DNA from: Amoebophrya sp. A120
Taxonomy: Eukaryota; Sar; Dinophyceae; Syndiniales; Amoebophryaceae
Reading direction: 5' to 3'
NCBI GenBank assembly: GCA_905178155.1
Contig: CAJINV010000014.1
Location: forward strand, 527,040 to 591,039
Length of the DNA stretch: 64,000 bases
Positions within the stretch are counted from its first letter, which is position 1. Every line of letters starts with the position of its first letter. The position numbers and the translations under genes were made by a program. Of this stretch, positions 25,001 to 36,015 are shown in pieces. The notes below the pieces were generated by a model. That model ran no database searches. It worked only from the letters and a program-made list of their open reading frames with translations, and was not told where the DNA came from.

Positions 25001-28000
25001 AAATACATAGATCAAAATTTGCATGCTGGGAAATCGAAGCCACAAAGAGTATCATGTGCATGTGAGCTTGAGCCTTTAGAGGTACCTTATTCTGCACAAC
25101 TCCTCGTCCGGACGTAGCGCCGCCACTGTCCGTAGTTCCCTCGATGAGCTTGTGCAGTTCCTCGTCCGTCTTGTCAAAGGTGGAAGAAATGTTGATTTTC
25201 ATCGAGTTTCCAGCCAGATTCCTCCCGCCACTCGATGCTGCGGCCCCGAAGGCGTTCCCGCGCCGGAAGGGCATAGAAGTAGAACTACTAGTACCTCCAG
25301 AAGTTCTTGTAGACGTTTCGCGGTTCATCTGCAGGAAGGCACTGGCCGGCTTTTCCTCGTAATCGGGGAGAAAGTCGTCGTCCAAAATACTTGCGGTTTT
25401 GCTCTTGACCAACCCCGAAGCCAGGAACAGATCCTGTATCGAATTGGAAGAAGAGGAGGACGATGCCGTCGAGGTCGTCGTAGGAGTACTATTTTCTGCT
25501 CGATTCGGCGGGCCGAAGGGGCCGAAAACAGGTCCGGTCGGAGGTGGTGCGCCAGCAGCTGCTGCCCGGCTACCCGAAGTATAATTAGTCGCCCCTCGTC
25601 CGCGACTGCTGATCATGTTGTCCTCCTCATCATCGTGATTTTGCATGTTGACCACCGGGGGTAGTTTCAGAGCCTCTCGCGACTTGCGTTTCTTCTGCTT
25701 CTGGGACTTGTTCACGGACCGATTGATGTTGGACGAAGAGGAGGAACTAGAGGTGCCAGCACTTGCAGTGTTGTTACTGGACAGAAATGCACCCGCAGTT
25801 CCCGGCTGCGGGTGGGGGCCCAACAAAGGTCCCGCGGCGCCGCGGCCGGCATGCGGCGGGCTGTCGTCGCTGGATGACAAGGAGTCGGAACTGGAGGAGT
25901 TATGGCGTTCTCAACTGTTACATCCTCAACTGTTACATGGATTTGTGATGCAAAAAGTGCAACAGTGAAATAGGAGACCTTGCGCTTCTTGCATGACAGA
26001 TTTGGCAAAGATTCTCAGCCTGTTGGGCTCGTCGGGAATTTGTCATGCGAAGCAGCTTGATTGCGTCGATTCTGATTGCAATTTTGCATGACAAATCATG
26101 TAACAGTTGAGAATGTAACATTTGAGAACGCCATAGGAGTCGCTGTCACTGTCTGAATTCTCGAACCAACTGTCGTCGACGACATAGTTGGAATCTTGCC
26201 TGTGAGAATTCGTGTTGGTGGAGGAATTTATTTAAGTATTTGCGTGGCATACGCATATCTTTTAGTTTTACCCCACGTGAAAAATGCGCTATATGACAGA
26301 GAGCGGAGGTACTGTTTCTAGCAGCTTGTTCGAATTGGAATTCTTATTCTTCTTGTAACTTCTGAACATGCGGACTAGTTCTCCTCGCGGTATAACTTAG
26401 TGCGATTGATGTTTTTTGTTTTTCAGCAATGTCGATGATGCGCGAACGTTGATACAACCTGGTATAATCAACTATCAATGATGCCGAGCAATGCAACCCG
26501 TGCGGACATTGATCTAAGTAAACTCATAAGTACCTTCTCCTCGGTCCCGCCCCGCCGCTCCCGCTGGAGCTGCTTCGTCCCGGCGGCCCTATCGGCGACA
26601 AATCGTCGTCCTCCGAAGCGCGCCGCCTTCTGTCCAATTGCTCCAGATCCACCTCCAGTTCGTGGTCTAACGCCTGTTCGTCCGCCCGCGCGAGCGCGTT
26701 GGGATCCAGCAAGAGACCACCCCCGCCCTTGTTCCCGAACGAGCCCCGCAGCGTCGCGTTTCTCAAGTCCTCCTCCAAAAACTGCTTCCGCTGCCGCTCC
26801 GATTCCAATTCCTGCACCTTCCGCTCTTCTATCCAGGAGAAAACACCCATCCCCATCCAATTTGTCATGCAAAACATGCATAGAGTCCACTATTTGTCAT
26901 GCAAAAAATGGATGGGGATGGGTGTTTTTTTCTGGATATCTTCCGCCTTGATGATCGCTTTGTAACTGACGAAAACTTTCGACAAGACCTGCACCTCGCG
27001 GAAGTCCTTTTTTCTCCCCGGAATGTTGGGGCCCCCGCCCCCGTCTTTCGGGGGAGGGGGCTGGGGCCCGATACCGGAGAAGATGTTGCCATTCTGGTTT
27101 TGGTATCAAATGCAAAAGTGTCTGGGTCTGGAAGGATGCAAGGTTTGTCGTGCACATTTTGCATGACTTCTGATGTCTGTGATGCATTCCCTAGCATCAC
27201 AGATTTTGTGAGGGCTTCCTGATGCCTGTACCGCATGAGAAATGCCCTCTCGGCGTGGCAAAAACTGGACCTCTTTTGCTTTTCATGCAATACAGACTTT
27301 TGTAGAATCCAGACGCAGCATCACAAGTTGCATGCTTCCAGACCCAGACATTTTTACATTTGATATTTGGTTATTCGTCACTGCAAACCGCTCCGCGTCC
27401 GAGTTCCGGTTGCACCAGGGCTCGATGAAAACCTCGTTCTCGAAGTTATGGCGTTCTCAGCTGTTACACTCTCGTCTGTTACATGGATTTGTCATGCAAG
27501 AACGCCAAAAGTGAAAGGGGGAAGATTGCGCCTTTTGCATGACAGACTTGGCACAGATTCTCATCCTGTTTGTCCCTTCGGGAATTTGTCATGCGAGGGA
27601 GCTTGATTCATCATCATGTAGTGGACACCCGCTCCCAGCGCCACAGGTCAAGGATCCCCTCCCCGGGGGGTGGGCGAGGATTCATATCGACTCTGATTGG
27701 AATTTTGCATGACAAATCATGTAGCAGTTGAGAATGTAACGTTTGAGAGCCCCATAGAAGTGCTCAAACAGAAACTTGATCAGTTGCCGCATCAACTGGA
27801 ACTGCTGCGACCCCTGCGCGATGGCCTGCAACAGGGCCAAAATCGAGGAGAGCAGCGAGTTGCCCGCGTACCGCTTGGCGGCCTGTTGGCTCGCGGATTG
27901 TTGGTAAGCTGTAGAACCAGGGGGTGGAGAGGACGGGGAATTCATCATGTCCAGACCCGTTCTTGGGGAAGACAAGGACGCTGACGCAGCACCACGATTA

Positions 28001-31000
28001 TTAAAACCTCTGGCACCTCCACCTGCGCCTGAGTAGCTACTCAGTTGCTGCACCACGGGCTTGGCCATCTCTTCCAGCTGGTCCTTCAGAATCTTCATCA
28101 CGGGCTTCCACAAGATGTCCGGCGACTTCATCAGCAGCCGGCCCAGCTGTTCCTGGTTCCGCATGATCACGGTGCGGATGAATTTGATGATCGCGATGTG
28201 CAGAAACTTGCACGGAATGGCGAACAGTTTGCTCACTTTCTGGCAACACTCCAGGTTGGCAATGAAAATGATCACCTGCACTTGCTCCTGCTTCTTATTC
28301 GGATTCGGGTTGGTCGTCACGGATTTTTGCAGCCCGGCGCACAGGATATCCAAAATGCACTGCCGGGCAAAGTTACGGGCGTCCTCTGTCGTTGTATATA
28401 TATGGAGAAGTTGTGTGGTTTGTGATGTTGAAGAAATTATATTAAGGGTCATCTTCCACAACTATCTAGGCTCGAGTCACCGAAGTAGAAGATGACAGGG
28501 AGAAGCTGCCTTTCATCATTTTTATACCTCAAAAGTTGGGTCTTGGCCAAAAAAATTACAAGATCTTTTCTCTGTACTACTAGCTAAGTACACTTACCAT
28601 CCATCCTCTCGTCGAACAGTGTTTTTTCCTTCAGGGCCGTGACTAGCGGCACCATGACCCCCTGGCTCTTGTCCCACATAATCTCGCAAAAACCCTCCCG
28701 CTCCGCGCCCCCGACCTTCTGCACGTTGGCGAAATTATGGAACCCGAACCCGCCGGACCCGGACTCCGCGGAGGCCAGCATGGCGGACAGCTGCGGGTTG
28801 TGCTGCGCTTCGAAGTCCAGACACCACCGGAGGAGCTCGCACACAAGGGACTGCGTGGGCTGGTCGTTTTCGACCAACAAAAGTTCCGCGATCTTTTTCA
28901 GCCACGAGGGATTGTCGATGGCGTGCTTGCGGATCAACGAGGGGTTGTGGTACGCGTACATCTATCCTGTGCAAAAGTATCGTACTCGTATTGCTAATGC
29001 AGTCATGCATTACAATTTTTTTCCTAAACAAAGGTAAATCCGCATTACAAATATTTTTTTCTCTTGCTGAGGAAATTTGTAATGCATTTATACGAGAAGT
29101 ACGATACTTTTGCAGTGCATAACATCTGCAGAATGTCCAGCGCGACCGTCCGCGTGGACGCGTGCGGGGATCGGCGGATCGGGAAGGGGCCCGCGAGGTT
29201 CTCGAACTTTTTCGCCGCGGTCCGGGGGGTGAGGGGGATCAGCGTCCCATCCAACGCCGTCGTGGTCAGTTTATCTGACAGCTTCAAAGCCTCCTCCAAC
29301 CCACTGGTACTAAGTTGTTTAGCAGGAGAGGAATCTTGTTTCCTGTCGCCGCTTTGTTGCGTCGTGGAAGAGGGTCCTCTTGGAGTCATTGGGAGATCAT
29401 TTTTGTCCCCGGCGCCGTCGATATTATTGGTCGTGGCAGCTGCACTATGACAGTGCACAACCCCCCCTCCCCCTGATTTGTCATGCAAAATACGCAAGCC
29501 ACCCTTTGCCTCTTGGCACTGTTTGCTTGACAAGTTCTGGTGGTCCAAATAGCACTACACTCCAGTGCAAATTTGTATTTGGCATGCAGAACCGGCGTTC
29601 TTGCTCATGCTTGTATTGCCGCCCATGCTATACAAATGAGGGGGAGGGGGAGTTGTGCATTGTCATATGCACCTGGCCCGTTCACGGTTTCCAGGTCGTC
29701 AATCAATTTCAACTGCTGCTGAAAGTCGTCGCTGTGGTAGAGTTATCAACTGCAAATATGTTTGGGTCTGGAAGATAATTACAGGACAACTTCTCATGCA
29801 GCTATTCCGTGCCCCATGCTGTCTCTGATGTTGTGTGTTCTAGCATCACAGATTTTCTGAGTCCTTTGTGCTGGTGCCTATCTTGCATCAGAAAGTGCCC
29901 TCTCGACGTAGCAAAAACGGAACTCCTCTTGCTGCTCAGGCAATACAGATCGTTTTAGCGCCGTCCAGAAGCAGCATCACAAGTTGCAACTCTTTCAGAC
30001 CCAGACGTGGTTGCAACGCATAAGGGGTTTTCCACTTCGAAACCAATCACGTCGCCGTCGTGCGGGACTTCGGGCTCCAGGAGAAAGGGGAGCAGGAGGT
30101 TGAACAGTTGCTTTCGCTCGAAAGCGATGTACCTGAAGGATGGTTTGGATCGAAGATAAAATCCAGGTAGATGAACTACAAACATCGTTTGACTTTATGT
30201 ATTTTGAGGCTTTCACAACTTCACACGACACATTGAGGATAGGATCTTTTTCGACCAATGCATGATTAGATCATAAATGTAAAATAAACTTTGGATTTGA
30301 CACTTTGCAGAATTTTCGACGTGATAAAAATAAAATTTTAAAATTTCACGGATTTTGAATTTTCAACTGCAAAACTCTGCACCAAAAAAACGACGAGGCA
30401 ACACCATTCCTGGATTTGTCTCATTCATTCGAATAAAGTGACAGCTTGGCTCTTCTTTTTCCTCAGGTTCGCCCACTCTTTAAAAATAAAAAATTGAAAT
30501 TTCGCGGATTTATCCTTTCAATAAAAATAAAACTTTGAATTTTCGTCGATCAAATTGAAGTTCTTGTAATCCGAGTGAACTCAGAGTACTAGCAGCTTGA
30601 ATATCATAGTATTGATTGTACTAAAAAGAACTGCTTGCTTTGTTACTTGTTCGTCTCTGTACGCAGGGAATTGAAATTTTGAAATCCTCCCGAAATGGTA
30701 AAAAACAAGCATCCATCAAAAGCATCCATATTTATACAGTCTCTCCTTTTCCGTTGGACTGAGGGCGTGATTCTGGTACCGCACCGTTCTTAGCGCTTCC
30801 GCTACGAAGTCCAAGGTGAGCCAATCCTTGGCCGCCAGCTGCTGGCTATGAACTGCAAAAGTATCGCACTCGTATAAATGCATTACAAATTCTCTCAGCA
30901 TGAGAAATCAAATTTGTAATGCGGATTTACCTTGAGAAGAAAATTTGTAATGCATGATTGCAATACGAGTACGATACTTTTGCACAGGATACTGGCAAAT

Positions 31001-34000
31001 GGTTTCCAACACTTCGTTATTTTCCTCCATGTCGATCCCATTGTTCCGCATCATCTTCTTCCGCTGCATCGCGTAGGAACTCTGCTGCAGATATGCAATG
31101 CAAATTTCCTGCACATGTACCAAATGCATGACAAATGTCACTACCTTGCAGGGTCCGACTTGTCATGCTGGACTAGGATTGAAGGCAAGTTTTGTCATGC
31201 AGAGACTGCATTTGTACTTCGTGTACGGGAATAAATTTACTGTGGATAGCAGACTGGGCGAGTTGGTGCAAATGGCCTCGATCAGCTGGTTCAAATTCTG
31301 CCCCTATCATATGCAAAAACGTCCCCACCCCATAGCTGTCATGCAATTCCGCATGCCAAAAAAGTTTCTCATGCGGAGCTCTATGAGAAGTATTTTTCTT
31401 TCGTGTTTTGGAATTTGTGATGCTAGAATCAGCATACTATGCTAGATCTGTCATGCTTCTGAACTAGGGAAACAGCATTACACTCCGAGGACAAACTTGT
31501 CATGCCAAACAACCAAAGCTAGTCGATTTGTCTAGCAGATTTCCAAACTTAGCTCTGGTGTGGGTACGTTTTTACTCAGGATAGCCCCACGATGATGTTC
31601 ATGACCGCGGAATTTTGGTCGTCCAGCAGCTATCCTGTGCAAAAGTACTCGCATTGCAATCATGCATTACAAATCCCTTTCTTAAGCTAAATCTGCATTA
31701 CAAATTTTTTTTCTCATGCTGCAGAAATTTGTATTGCATTTATACGAATACGATACTTTTGCAATGCATAGCAGCCGGGCCATGGCCACGTCGCGGACGT
31801 ACTGCACCCGCAGGTTCAGGTCGATCAGTTTGAAGATTTCGTCGTTCTTGAAGGTGATCACCTTTTTGAACTTCACGTCGCGCTTCAGAATCTGGCGGTG
31901 GGGGACGACCATCGCCAGTCCGGGGTCGAACTCCATGATCCCAATCATGGCCTCGTAGTTCGTGTGGTTCAGCTGTGCAATACAAATTTCCACCCGTACA
32001 TGTACAACATGCAGCACAAATTTCGCCAACTTAGAGCAGACAACTTGTCATGCTGAACAGGATTTAAGGGAAGCTTTGTCATGCAGAAACGGCTTGTGTA
32101 CGTCGTGTACGGGAAATTTGCTGTGGATATCAGCATCTTCCGCACAAGGTGCTGGTCGGCGAGCGAAAGCTATCCTGTGCAAAAGTATCGCACTCGTAGT
32201 AATTGCAGTCATGCATTACAAATGTCCTTTTTTAGGTGGATCAGCATTACAGATTCCTTTTATTTCCTTCTCGAAAAATTTGTAATGCAAATCATACTAG
32301 TGCGATACTTTTGCAATGCATAAAAGCATGTTGCGGACGATCTCGAACAAATCCTTCTTGGCGTTGATCAATCCCACCTTCTCGTGAAAAATAGCTTCCG
32401 GGTTGATATACGGCCGCGGTAGTTCCTCGGGTTCCTTAGGCCCAAAAACTAGTTGTACATTCTCGGAATTGCTATTGCAAGGCTCCTGCGAAGTAGTAGT
32501 AGGTCCTGCAGCTGTTGCACTACTTCCAGGTGGCTGCTGCTGCTCTCCTCCACCGGGAAGATGAACCTGGTTTATTTTGCTACCTTCATGATCTTGCGGG
32601 GGCCCGGCGGCGTTTTTAATATTGTCCGAGCCTCCTGGTTGATGTACTATAGCCGAGTCCAGCCCTCCTGAAGTTCCAGGTTCGGGCTCTTCTTGCGGCT
32701 GCTGATGCTGCTGGGTGCTGATGTTCGTCTGTTTCCCGTCGATCGCCGTGATAACAATGTCGTCGAGTGAGGCACCGGCACTGGCACCAGCAGCTGCTCC
32801 TACACCTGTAGTGGTCGTACCACTAGAAGTTACAACGCCAGATATTAATGGTGGAGGAGCAACATTTTGCGATGGGATGCTGGCGCCACCATCTTCGGCG
32901 GCAGAGGTGCCAGAGCTTGTTCCTGCTGCTGCAGGGATGGTGCCATCCACCGTCGAATCCGTGGCACTACTAGGTCCCGTATTATAATTCCCTTGTTGCG
33001 GCGCGGTGGTTGCGGAGCTGCTGGATGCGGAGGGCTCTTCGGCATGGTTTGATGTTGTGCCGTTGGACATACTACTCGCATCCCGCATCGGCTCATCCTC
33101 GTCTTCTGCGTCAACAGCAATGTTGTCCACGTTATTATTTTTGTTGAGATCATCTCCGTCATGCAGATCATCAGTTGCATCCTTGATTTCGACATCCTCG
33201 ATCGCCGCGTCCTTGATTTCCACATCCTCAGACTGATCTTCGGGAAGATGACCTTCTGGTGCACCAGCGGGAACCGCTGCACCTGCTGAAGTTGCGCCTG
33301 CAGTGGGCACGTGCTCCGGGTCCGGTCCGCTACTCAGATTGGTAATAGCACCTGATGCCGTTGTCGTTGTCTTGGTCTCTATCGCAGCTGCATTTTTATT
33401 TCCGTCCTGAACTTCTCCAGACGATGACGAGGCACCTCCTGCAGGAGCACCAGGCTGCTCATTGTCCGCTGCTGCCAGTGGTACAACCACCGCGCCAGGC
33501 ACTGCAGCAGCATCTCCTGAGGCGCCGCTCGGTGAGCTGGCACTTTGCTCCTTTGAGAGTTGTTGTGCCGCCTTCATGTGTGCCTCCTTCTTCCTGATGC
33601 GCTGCTCCCACTTGCACAGCTCGCTAAACATGTCCGAAACGTTGGACAGCCTGTGTTGAAGATCGATGACAATGTCGTGTGTGCGGATTTCAATTTCTGT
33701 AAATTGTGTCGTTTCTGCACAGAAGAGGAAGAGAAATAAATGTCTGCTTTTCATCTCGAAAGTTAATGCTGGCGCGTCCATCTCCTTCATGAGGCGGCCT
33801 GACTATACAGTTACAACACTTCACCGCAACAATTCGCGGAGGAGCTGCGTTCTTCGAGTTCTTGTAGTACAAGCAAAATAAAATCCCTAGAAATTATCGT
33901 CAAACAGAAAAATTGGAAAAATTCACGCAAATCTATTTCTATTACTGCATACCAACTATCCTCCTGCGACTCCTGGGCGCAGATCCGGCGGTTGTGCGGC

Positions 34001-36015
34001 GTGATTCCGCATCAAATGCAAAAGTGTCTGGGTCTGGAAGATTGCGAAACTTGTCATGCTTGTCTGGCATGACCAAAAAGTTTGTGATGCGTGTCCAAGA
34101 AGAGACCGCTTTTCCTGTCATGCAAAAACGCAGTTTGTCATGCGAAAAACGCAACACAAAGAAGCGCAGATATTTCTCATGCTTGGCCGTGCATTGCAGA
34201 GCATTCACTATTCCCAACGCAGCATTACAAGTTTCCAGACCCAGACATTTTTGCATTTGATATTCCGCCGATGGAGAGCACGTGGTCGGTGACCCGCAGC
34301 CCCTGGGTATGCAAGAAAAAAACTGTGTAACTGTAAATCTGTGATGCAGAACATGCAACAGAGTTACACCTGTCATGCCAGACAGCCACGACGTCCTCTT
34401 TCCATGTGTGTTTTCCCTTACAAACCACGCATGACAGGTTCTCTGTATCATGTAGAGCAAATCTGTGATGCTGTCAGCCACAGAAAGCTACACTAACACA
34501 GTTTTTTTCTTGGATACTGGGTGGGCGGCGGCGACTGTCCGTTGTGCGCCTGGGCGTACTGCACCTGCTGTCGCGCCATGAAATTTGTGGCAAAATTCGA
34601 GAGGACCATGGAGGTTTGGTGCAAGTTTTGGAGGTCCAAAAAATCCGGGAGCACCTTCCGCCGCCGGGCATTCAGCGCCCGGGTCTTCATCTCGATGGCG
34701 CGCCGGAGCATCAACTCGGTGTCACCTGAGCGGAGAATTTGATAGAAGAGCTGGGGCGGTATCGGTGAGTTTGCTCTTGCTCACGTACTAGAATTGTTCA
34801 CTAGGTTCTTGACTAAAAATATACGCGCATGTTGCTGGCAAGAAAAACGTAGATCGTTGGTCGTGTTCTTCATTCATTCGCACAAAGATGTTCTTGTAGT
34901 GGTCTTTTTCTTCTAGATACCTATCGGGTTTCCAATCGTCTCCAAGTCGGTTCGTTTTCGCGACAGTACGGCATAAAGCGCTCGTGCGTCCTCCGGTCGC
35001 TCTAGAGAAAGGGCGAAATCTTTCCCAATGATGTCTTCCCAGACGATAATGGTTTCTTGAACGGCTGTTGTGTGTAAATTGGTACGTTCAGTTCATCTGC
35101 CATGCACATGATGACTAAACGTACTTTTATTTACGAATTACTATGCGCGTCGTACAAGTACTTACAGAAGGATGTTGACAGAAGTTGGTGAGACCCACGG
35201 AGAGTTGTTGTCGTTGTATCGTGCATGCAAATTTTCACGCACCTCTTCTACCGACTCCGACGTCCAGACGTACTACTACATGTTCTTGCTTCAAGCATCA
35301 AACACGCGCAAACAGAAAATTTCGCACCTCCAGATTCCGCCGCTTCGGCTTCGCTCATGCCGTCCGTCTGCATGTGGTAGCTTTCGGCGCCGAGCACGTG
35401 AAAGGTTTTGATTTCTTTCCCTGTCTCCGTCTGAATCCGCAGCTTCCCGCGGGACAGGATCGGCACAAAGTCCATCCTCAGGTGCTGCGGTCCGGACCTT
35501 TTCTTTTTCTTCTTCTTTTTCTCCTTGTTTTGTCCCTCGTCTCCACCACCTTCTGCGGGGGAGACGCCGTTCGCCTGCGGAGACGAGGATCCGCCTTCAG
35601 GATGTTGGACGTTGCCATTGTCCTCATTTTTGTCGTCATTTCCGTTATTTTCGTCGTCCTCCACCTCCTCACTCTCGCTGTCACTGTCGCTTTTACTGGA
35701 AATGACCTTCTTGATCTCTTCCTGCTTCCGCAAATCGCAAAACACGTACCCGGTACCCAAATCGGCCCACTCCTGCTCTCCGTCGTCGTTCGTGCGGAAC
35801 TCGTACAGCTTGCAGCGAAATTCGTAGTTCGTGTTTTGCTGATTGAGGTTCGGAGGTCCCAAGCCTTGCTGCGTTTGTGATGCTGCTCCTGTGGCACCGT
35901 TGTTATTGTTGTTGTAATGCTGCTGCATGAACTGACTGTAGCCCTGCCCACCGCCGCCGCCACTGCCGTAGCTGCCCTGGTGCCCGCCAGTCGTGGTTCC
36001 GGTGCCGCCACGCAT
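22069..36015 (-). CDS. Protein phosphatase 4 regulatory subunit 3 (PP4R3/SMEK-like)
   Basis: Twenty-six exons, separated by 19 introners and 6 GT-AG introns, close one frame of 2,550 residues from ATG (36013-36015) to stop (22069). Exon 1 carries an EVH1/PH-fold type stretch (EFRCKLYEFRTNDDGEQEWADLGTGYV), as at the N-terminus of PP4R3. Exons 6-8 read MEFDPGLAMVVPHRQILKRDVKFKKVITFKNDEIFKLIDLNLRVQYVRDVA, which follows the conserved SMEK core segment (YDPALA, HREFL, KFKEV, RVQYIQD). Later exons continue an armadillo-like helical region (QSLVCELLRWCLDFEAQHN; IKFIRTVIMRNQEQLGRLL) up to KFLFEHF. A long disordered acidic, Ser-rich tail ends in a basic KRLRTE. PP4R3 targets the PP4 catalytic subunit to substrates. 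Insertions of Ser/Ala/Gly-rich sequence make it several times longer than the usual 700-900 residues. Confidence 0.82.
23348..23626. mobile_element. Introner, family E (PP4R3)
   Basis: 279 bp, family E ends. Exact flank repeat TTTCC. Excision joins MKHSVE to KRKQELAQ in frame. Very close in sequence to the copy at 8065. Confidence 0.88.
23673..23993. mobile_element. Introner, family A (PP4R3)
   Basis: 321 bp, C-rich family A ends. Exact flank repeat GTAGA. Excision joins SGSSSS to TSPRWLEEMK in frame. Same orientation as 10021. Confidence 0.88.
24482..24716. mobile_element. Introner, family B (PP4R3)
   Basis: 235 bp, family B ends. Exact flank repeat TCCTC. Excision joins YYNAEE to DQSAKKREL in frame. 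Confidence 0.88.
24756..24863. mobile_element. Introner, family F (PP4R3)
   Basis: 108 bp, with 26830 one of the two shortest elements here. Inverted repeats contain CATCCATCCCCATCC. Exact flank repeat ACAAA. Excision joins RTAHVL to SEQGYYN in frame. Confidence 0.88.
24892..25085 (-). other. GT-AG spliceosomal intron (PP4R3)
   Basis: 194 bp, phase 0. Donor AATAAG then GTACCTC, acceptor CCTGCAG before AGCCGAAAG. Joins GVVQNK to SRKRTAHVL. The downstream exon is only 28 bp before the next introner. Confidence 0.6.
25901..26135. mobile_element. Introner, family B (PP4R3)
   Basis: 235 bp, family B ends. Exact flank repeat GGAGT. Excision joins DSDSDS to SSSDSLSSSDD in frame. Confidence 0.88.
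26200..26533 (-). other. GT-AG spliceosomal intron (PP4R3)
   Basis: 334 bp, phase 2. Donor AGAAG then GTACTTATGAG, acceptor TTCTCACAG before GCAAGATTCC. Joins GAGPRR to QDSNYVVDDSWFEN. Confidence 0.65.
26830..26938. mobile_element. Introner, family F (PP4R3)
   Basis: 109 bp, family F ends. Exact flank repeat TCTTC. Excision joins AIIKAE to ERKVQELESE in frame. Over 90% like the copy at 24756. Confidence 0.88.
27104..27365. mobile_element. Introner, family D (PP4R3)
   Basis: 262 bp, family D ends. Exact flank repeat TTTGG. Excision joins FAVTNN to QNQNGNIFSG in frame. Confidence 0.88.
27447..27756. mobile_element. Introner, family B with internal insertion (PP4R3)
   Basis: 310 bp, against 231-236 for the other family B copies. 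Exact flank repeat GAAGT. The excess is a 74-bp insert at 27612-27685 bounded by the direct repeat GATTCAT. Excision joins FLFEHF to ENEVFIEPW in frame. Confidence 0.88.
27612..27685. repeat. Insert inside a family B introner
   Basis: 74 bp of GC-rich sequence absent from the other family B copies. GATTCAT occurs at 27605-27611 and again at 27679-27685, as a 7-bp target duplication would. The insert carries a C-run/G-run core near 27654-27672. Origin unknown. Confidence 0.6.
28386..28597 (-). other. GT-AG spliceosomal intron (PP4R3)
   Basis: 212 bp, phase 1. Donor GGATG then GTAAGTGTAC, the best consensus donor in the window; acceptor ACGACAG before AGGACGCCC. Joins FDERMD to EDARNFARQ. Confidence 0.8.
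28963..29121. mobile_element. Introner, family C (PP4R3)
   Basis: 159 bp. GCAAAAGTATCG at the left and its complement at the right. Exact flank repeat ACATC. Excision joins VALDILQ or VALDIL to YAYHNPS with the frame kept. Confidence 0.87.
29446..29667. mobile_element. Introner, family G (PP4R3)
   Basis: 222 bp. Inverted repeats contain GACAGTGCACAAC. Exact flank repeat TGCAC. It separates ETVNGPGA from the AATTNNIDGAGDK exon. Confidence 0.87.
29744..30022. mobile_element. Introner, family D, decayed flanks (PP4R3)
   Basis: 279 bp, family D ends (TGTTTGGGTCTGGAA variant). Flanks AGAGT and AGGGG no longer match. Excision joins FEVENP to YHSDDFQQQ in frame. Confidence 0.78.
30133..30737 (-). 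other. GT-AG spliceosomal intron (PP4R3)
   Basis: 605 bp, phase 2. Donor GAGACT then GTATAAAT, acceptor CCTTCAG before GTACATCGC. Joins PTEKERL to YIAFERKQLF. A second in-phase donor at GTGCG then GTACC cannot be excluded. The interior is AT-rich, with similar AATAAAA-plus-TTGAATTTTC modules near 30330, 30485 and 30525. Confidence 0.6.
30847..30991. mobile_element. Introner, family C, reversed (PP4R3)
   Basis: 145 bp. Exact flank repeat CTGGC. Left end TATGAACTGC and right end GCACAGGATA are the reverse of the arrangement at 28963. Excision joins VLETICQ to QLAAKDW in frame. Confidence 0.88.
31092..31248. mobile_element. Introner, family H (PP4R3)
   Basis: 157 bp, family H ends. Exact flank repeat GCAGA. 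Excision joins TNSPSL to QQSSYAMQRK in frame. Confidence 0.88.
31305..31583. mobile_element. Introner, family E, reversed (PP4R3)
   Basis: 279 bp. Exact flank repeat GCCCC. Interior landmarks (CGTGTTTTGGAATTTGTGAT) run opposite to the copies at 8065 and 23348. Excision joins MNIIVG to QNLNQLIEA in frame. Confidence 0.86.
31631..31770. mobile_element. Introner, family C (PP4R3)
   Basis: 140 bp, family C ends. Exact flank repeat GCAGC. Excision joins DVAMARL to LDDQNSAVMN in frame. Confidence 0.88.
31974..32129. mobile_element. Introner, family H (PP4R3)
   Basis: 156 bp, family H ends (left terminus TGT instead of TAT). Exact flank repeat TCAGC. Excision joins LVRKML to NHTNYEAMIG in frame. 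Confidence 0.88.
32171..32322. mobile_element. Introner, family C (PP4R3)
   Basis: 152 bp, family C ends. Exact flank repeat AAAGC. Excision joins FEIVRNML to SLADQHLV in frame. The exon that follows (32130-32170) is 41 bp. Confidence 0.88.
33715..33956 (-). other. GT-AG spliceosomal intron (PP4R3)
   Basis: 242 bp, phase 1. Donor GGATA then GTTGGTATG, acceptor CTTCTGTGCAG before AAACGACAC. Joins AQESQED to KTTQFTEIEI. The donor is weak but is the one I found that keeps the frame. Confidence 0.6.
34010..34262. mobile_element. Introner, family D (PP4R3)
   Basis: 253 bp, family D ends. Exact flank repeat TTCCG. Excision joins HVLSIGG to ITPHNRR in frame. Confidence 0.88.
34308..34516. mobile_element. 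Introner, family I (PP4R3)
   Basis: 209 bp. Inverted repeats contain AAGAAAAAAACTGTG. Exact flank repeat CTGGG. Excision joins SPPPTQ to GLRVTDHV in frame. Confidence 0.88.
34726..35327 (-). other. GT-AG spliceosomal intron (PP4R3)
   Basis: 602 bp, phase 1. Donor TGGAG then GTGCGAAA, acceptor TCCGCTCAG before GTGACACCG. Joins EAEAAESG to GDTELMLRRA. Confidence 0.7.

Noticed and set aside
10021-34516. Regularly recurring palindromes resembling a CRISPR array
   Set aside because: Repeats are the two ends of dispersed elements, spacing is irregular, and the intervening DNA is coding exon.
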